Source: an uncultured Lachnospiraceae bacterium
GTDB taxonomy: Bacteria > Bacillota > Clostridia > Lachnospirales > Lachnospiraceae
Length of the DNA: 64,000 bases
NCBI GenBank assembly: GCA_902789735.1
Contig: CADAOZ010000015.1
Location: 1 to 64,000, forward strand
Direction of reading: 5' to 3'
In this document: positions 62,360 through 64,000 of the stretch, one piece after another
Numbering within the stretch: the stretch's first letter is position 1
Layout of the letters: each line of letters starts with the position of its first letter
Program-made: the position numbers and the translations under genes
The notes under the pieces: generated by a model
What the model was told of the DNA's origin: nothing
What the model saw: the letters and a program-made list of their open reading frames with translations, nothing else
Databases searched by the model: none

Positions 62360-63824
62360 GGGCAGAAGGACCGGAGGCTATCTGACCGTTTATATGGCCC
62401 TGATGACGGCCGTTCTTCTGACCCTGCTCCTGACCCTTCTGGAAGGAGCGCGGATCGGGGGCGCCAGGCTCAAAAGTGAGACAGCCCTGCGGATTTCCGC
62501 AGATTCCCTGCTGGCAGAGTATGTAAGGGAACTCTTTTCCAGATACGGCCTGCTCTTTACAGACGCTTCTTATGGCGGCAGTGCCTCTGTGGAAAATGTA
62601 AGGGGACGGCTGCTTTATTATCTGAACGAGAACCTGGATCAGCCGGCCCGGTCATCGGAAGCGGGAAGCTTTTGGCGTCTGCGTACGGTCGACGCGGAGG
62701 TTGCAGGAATCCGCTTTGCCTCCGACAGCGGAGGACGGCCGCTGCTGGAACAGATCCATGCCTACATGGCGGCAGAGCCGGCAGGCGATACGCTGGCCGG
62801 AATTTCCACCCTGGCAGACAAGTGGCAGGGCCTGTCCCTGGATCCTTTACAGTGGCAGCAGGCGGAGCGGGACAATACGGAACAGCTGCGTCAGGCTTAT
62901 GCGGAAAGCGAAAGCAGACAGAGCGCGGCGGCTGCGGAGGAACCGGCGCCGCCAGAGCAGGAAGAAGCGGCGCAGCCGGTACAGGATCCCCTGCCGGGCA
63001 TGGCTGCCTTCCGTCAGCAGCCGGTCCTGCGGCAGGTACTGGGGGAAGCCGGACAGGTATCCGGGGCTGCGGCGGATACGGGCCTTCTGTACAGCGGAAG
63101 ATCCCATAATAGCGGAAACCGGATGGAAGCGGATAACGCACATCACTTCGAACCGGCAGACCCGCTTTTGATGGACCTGTATCTGGGAGAGAAATTTGGG
63201 TCTTATACCGCGCCGCTGCCGGATACCGTATTCCGCTATGAACAGGAATACATCCTGTATGGAAGGAACAGTGACGCCGGGAATCTCGAAGCAGCGGCAG
63301 AGCGTCTGCTCCTGGTCCGGATGGCCTCCAATATGACATTCCTGTCTGGCAGTCCCGGCAGACAGGCGGAGGCTGCTGAGATGGCGGCTGCCTTGTCGGC
63401 GGCCCTTCTGATCCCGGAATGTGAGGAGGTCATCCGGTACGCCCTTCTCTTTGCCTGGGGGTATATGGAAAGCCTGCGGGATGTGCGGACCCTGCTGGCC
63501 GGCGGCGGCGTGCCCCTGGTCAAAAGCGAAACGGACTGGGCGGTCCCGATCGAGGCGATCCTGGCCCCGGAAAATCTGGCAGCGGGGGATCCGGCGGCAC
63601 CCGGACTGAAATATTCGGAATATCTGGGACTTCTTCTTTATCTGGAGGATATGCCGGTCAAGACCGGCCGGACCATGGATCTGATGGAACTCAATATCCG
63701 GCAGTCGGAAGGCTGCGGCGGCTTTTGCATGGACTGGTGCTATGATCTGGTTTCTGTGAAGGCATCTGTCAGCGGAAATGTCGGCATGGATTTCACGCTG
63801 GCCTATACCGTCTGCAATAATTGA
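62352..63824 (+). CDS. DUF5702-like Tad-associated surface protein
   Basis: About 490 residues. N-terminal Gly-rich start and one membrane helix (Y-M-A-L-M-T-A-V-L-L-T-L-L-L-T-L-L), then A-R-I-G-G-A-R-L-K-S-E-T-A and a large extracytoplasmic part with a Pro/Glu/Gln-rich linker (E-E-P-A-P-P-E-Q-E-E-A-A). The plan matches DUF5702 proteins of Firmicutes Tad loci, perhaps minor pilins or tip components. The TTG at 62352 overlaps the Flp stop; ATG 62298 and 62391 are alternatives. No ribosome site is clear. Confidence 0.7.
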   Translation: MDKGRRTGGYLTVYMALMTAVLLTLLLTLLEGARIGGARLKSETALRISADSLLAEYVRELFSRYGLLFTDASYGGSASVENVRGRLLYYLNENLDQPARSSEAGSFWRLRTVDAEVAGIRFASDSGGRPLLEQIHAYMAAEPAGDTLAGISTLADKWQGLSLDPLQWQQAERDNTEQLRQAYAESESRQSAAAAEEPAPPEQEEAAQPVQDPLPGMAAFRQQPVLRQVLGEAGQVSGAAADTGLLYSGRSHNSGNRMEADNAHHFEPADPLLMDLYLGEKFGSYTAPLPDTVFRYEQEYILYGRNSDAGNLEAAAERLLLVRMASNMTFLSGSPGRQAEAAEMAAALSAALLIPECEEVIRYALLFAWGYMESLRDVRTLLAGGGVPLVKSETDWAVPIEAILAPENLAAGDPAAPGLKYSEYLGLLLYLEDMPVKTGRTMDLMELNIRQSEGCGGFCMDWCYDLVSVKASVSGNVGMDFTLAYTVCNN

Positions 63825-63858
63825 AGCCATTTTTCGGTGGTGAAGGAAGGGGGGAGAG

Positions 63859-64000
63859 ATGATGACTTCCTGGAAGGAGGGCCGCAGGAAAATCCCGTCA
63901 AATAAAAGCAGCTGTTCTCTCCGGACGGTACCGGCCCGCAGGGAGGCATCATTCCTCCTCCTTTCCGCTTCCATGACGGTGGAGGCGGCCGCTGTACTGC
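63859..64000 (+). CDS. TadE-like pseudopilin, 3' end outside window
   Basis: ATG 63859 (or 63862) behind GGAAGGGGGGAGAG. The visible 47 codons read R-R-E-A-S-F-L-L-L-S-A-S-M-T-V-E-A-A-A-V-L at the end, a type IVb pseudopilin processing motif (Met-Thr-Val-Glu, Glu at mature position 4-5) with the start of the hydrophobic helix. The rest lies beyond the right edge. Continues the Tad operon. Confidence 0.7.
   Translation, partial: MMTSWKEGRRKIPSNKSSCSLRTVPARREASFLLLSASMTVEAAAVL

Overview
The window looks like chromosome of a Gram-positive Clostridia, most likely Lachnospiraceae (Bacillota). Evidence: GC is a little above 50 percent, genes carry strong AGGAGG-type ribosome sites with occasional TTG/GTG starts, and the gene set is typical of that group (Tad pilus with a Flp1-like pilin and a DUF5702-like protein, choline-binding-repeat L,D-transpeptidases, XpaC/TelA pair, VTC-DUF4956 cassette, ABC-F protein, CsoR-CopA). 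I saw no phage, IS element, CRISPR array, rRNA or tRNA. The assignment to family is inference.

Left part (1-6.7 kb): a 5'-truncated RlaP-type nucleotidyltransferase, a DUF523 protein, then about 2 kb of decaying genes. A rhodanese-aldo/keto reductase lipoprotein is broken by a frameshift and an internal deletion, and a UlaG-like metallo-hydrolase has lost part of its N-terminus. These are followed by a SLOG-fold (YpsA-type) protein and a 995-residue Ser/Thr kinase with a beta-propeller-like C-terminus. At 6.8-14 kb lie glycogen synthase with a very unusual repeat-rich, lysine-rich N-terminal tail, and a VTC-domain / DUF4956 / DUF4353 surface cassette divergent from a two-component system.

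14-29 kb is a run of small housekeeping and stress genes: YgjV-GNAT fusion, MBL hydrolase, MsrA, alpha/beta hydrolase, KptA, TMEM175-like channel, MerR-TipAS regulator with a textbook MerR operator, a GH1 gene remnant, cardiolipin synthase, a TerD-like protein with an ATP-grasp ligase, glycerol-1-phosphate dehydrogenase, an Uup-like ABC-F protein and ProA. At 29-36 kb an XpaC-TelA pair is followed by two tandem paralogous secreted L,D-transpeptidases with choline-binding repeats. With the TerD/ATP-grasp pair and cardiolipin synthase this makes an envelope-stress-flavoured neighbourhood.

36-41 kb (minus strand) is a compact five-gene glycan-tailoring operon: polytopic GtrII-like transferase, WecE-like sugar aminotransferase, ArnC/GtrB-like GT2 and two small SMR-like membrane proteins. 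Its logic parallels the Arn pathway of Gram-negatives. FtsH, a stand-alone YloV/DegV-like domain and a phosphoesterase follow. 44-51 kb is metal homeostasis: CsoR with two operators in its own promoter, CopA fused to a C-terminal CopZ-like domain, and a Fur-family regulator (probably Zur) with znuA-znuC-znuB under a promoter carrying a 21-bp dyad.

51-57 kb holds two large polytopic membrane proteins of unknown role, enolase and a membrane-anchored HAD phosphatase. From 57.1 kb to the right edge is a Tad/Flp pilus cluster (prepilin peptidase, TadZ-like, TadA, TadB, TadC with a large inserted domain, Flp pilin, DUF5702-like protein, and the start of a TadE-like pseudopilin) that runs off the window. 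All calls come from reading the translated sequence; no database search was run.
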